This document shows positions 6,407 through 6,849 of a DNA stretch of 6,849 nt, in pieces. Source of the stretch: an uncultured Verrucomicrobiota bacterium (lineage in GTDB: Bacteria; Verrucomicrobiota; Kiritimatiellia; RFP12; UBA1067); assembly GCA_946628745.1 (NCBI GenBank), contig CAMOXA010000084.1, positions 1-6,849 on the forward strand. Reading direction: 5' to 3'. The notes under the pieces were generated by a model that was given only the letters and a program-made list of their open reading frames with translations, did not search any database and had not been told where the DNA came from. A program made the translations under genes and the position numbers. Each line of letters starts with the position of its first letter. The stretch's first letter is position 1.

Positions 6407-6430
6407 TGGCCGCGACTTGCGTCGCGGCCA
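6407..6430 (-). promoter_or_regulatory. Perfect hairpin in the fusA-dnaB gap
   Basis: TGGCCGCGAC and GTCGCGGCCA form a perfect 10-bp stem with a 4-nt loop. On the transcribed strand the loop is GCAA, a stable GNRA tetraloop. It lies 32 nt after the fusA stop and 6 nt before the dnaB ATG. No T run follows, so it is a poor intrinsic terminator. It could control dnaB translation, mark an mRNA processing point, or protect the fusA 3' end. The structure is plain in the sequence; the role is inferred. Confidence 0.6.
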
Positions 6431-6462
6431 CTTTGCGTCTTGATGTACCGACAGGATCGGGA

Positions 6463-6849
6463 TCAGTCCGCCGAAGGACGGACCTTGCCTTCCTTGATAC
6501 GCTTCTCGATGACTTCCTGTGCGATGTTCTTCGGCACGGGTTCGTACTGCTTGAAGATCATCGTGAAGGAGCCGCGGCCCTGCGTGACCGTGCGAATCGC
6601 GTTCGAGTAGCCGAACATCTCGCCGAGCGGGACGGTGGCCTTGATAAGCTTGACTCCGGCGCGGTCGTCCATGCCTTCGACGCGTCCGCGGCGCTGGTTG
6701 ATCGACCCGTTCGCCGCGCCCATGTACTGTTCGGGCACGACAACCTCGACATCCATCATGGGCTCCAGCAGCTGAGGCTTCGCTTTCATGAAGCCCTGCT
6801 TGAAGCACTGCATCGCGCAGGTGATGAACGCGAATTCGTTCGAGTCGAC
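6463..6849 (-). CDS. fusA: Elongation factor G, C-terminal fragment
   Basis: The last 128 residues of EF-G, the GTPase that moves tRNA and mRNA through the ribosome after each peptide bond; the rest lies beyond the right edge. The fragment covers the end of domain IV and domain V: VDSNEFAF, then KAKPQLLEPMMDVEVVVPE, then QRRGRVEGM, then VPLGEMFGYSNAIRTVTQGRG, then FTMIFKQYEPVPKNIAQEVI. This order and spacing match the EF-G C-terminus closely. One deviation is AANGSIN at 6705-6725, where classical EF-G has the sequence DVIGDLN. The protein ends in a charged extension (EKRIKEGKVRPSAD) a little past the usual end. The frame continues open to the edge, so nothing suggests a pseudogene. The gene ends 62 bp before dnaB. 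Confidence 0.97.
   Translation of the reverse strand, partial: VDSNEFAFITCAMQCFKQGFMKAKPQLLEPMMDVEVVVPEQYMGAANGSINQRRGRVEGMDDRAGVKLIKATVPLGEMFGYSNAIRTVTQGRGSFTMIFKQYEPVPKNIAQEVIEKRIKEGKVRPSAD

Noticed and set aside
4596..6431. A 611-codon open frame on the minus strand overlapping dnaB and the glycosyltransferase
   Set aside because: It is another frame over the same DNA as dnaB, rich in R, G and A with no domain, while dnaB in its own frame has every expected motif.
6415..6441. Heptamer GACGCAA occurring twice before dnaB
   Set aside because: One copy is part of the hairpin loop and stem, and a 7-bp repeat is too short to call as a binding-site array.
6401..6808. Upstream extension of the dnaB frame to 6808
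   Set aside because: The extension is fusA read out of frame and is arginine/glycine-rich. ATG 6400 precedes the conserved DnaB start, and no better initiation codon lies between.

Overview
This is a GC-rich bacterial chromosome segment in which all eight recognisable genes lie on the minus strand, so reading order runs from high to low coordinates. The genes are mostly core (translation elongation, replication, outer-membrane assembly). BamD-like and LptE-like proteins indicate a Gram-negative cell envelope. The overall impression, GC-rich genes with a divergent EF-G C-terminus and a BamD-like/LptE pair, fits the PVC superphylum (Verrucomicrobiota, Kiritimatiellota, Lentisphaerota). That placement is a low-confidence inference and not a sequence match.

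Layout in transcription order. The 3' end of fusA (EF-G) enters from the right edge (6463-6849). A 62-bp gap with a perfect 10-bp hairpin follows, then dnaB, the replicative helicase (4910-6400). After 18 bp comes a CgeB-like glycosyltransferase (3842-4891), which overlaps by ATGA a D12-class adenine-N6 DNA methyltransferase (2715-3845). A 102-bp gap separates the two halves of the window. It holds a candidate intrinsic terminator (2670-2710) and then a consensus extended -10 promoter (2620-2628), so it is probably an operon boundary. The second, tightly packed cluster is a secreted BamD-like TPR protein (1575-2612), an LptE-like lipoprotein (1031-1561), a stand-alone Lrp/AsnC ligand-binding-domain protein (718-1026), and a TPR protein cut by the left edge (1-667).

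The BamD-like and LptE-like proteins are a sensible pair: one for beta-barrel assembly, the other for lipopolysaccharide delivery to the outer membrane. The small Lrp-type protein and the TPR protein share that transcription unit but have no evident role in it. The methyltransferase has no restriction enzyme beside it.

I see no mobile element, CRISPR array, tRNA or rRNA, and no clearly new multi-gene system. The points most worth a second look are the probably leaderless promoter at 2613-2628, the hairpin directly in front of dnaB, the BamD-like protein without a lipid-anchor cysteine, and the lone DNA methyltransferase. No gene-free stretch exceeds about 100 bp.
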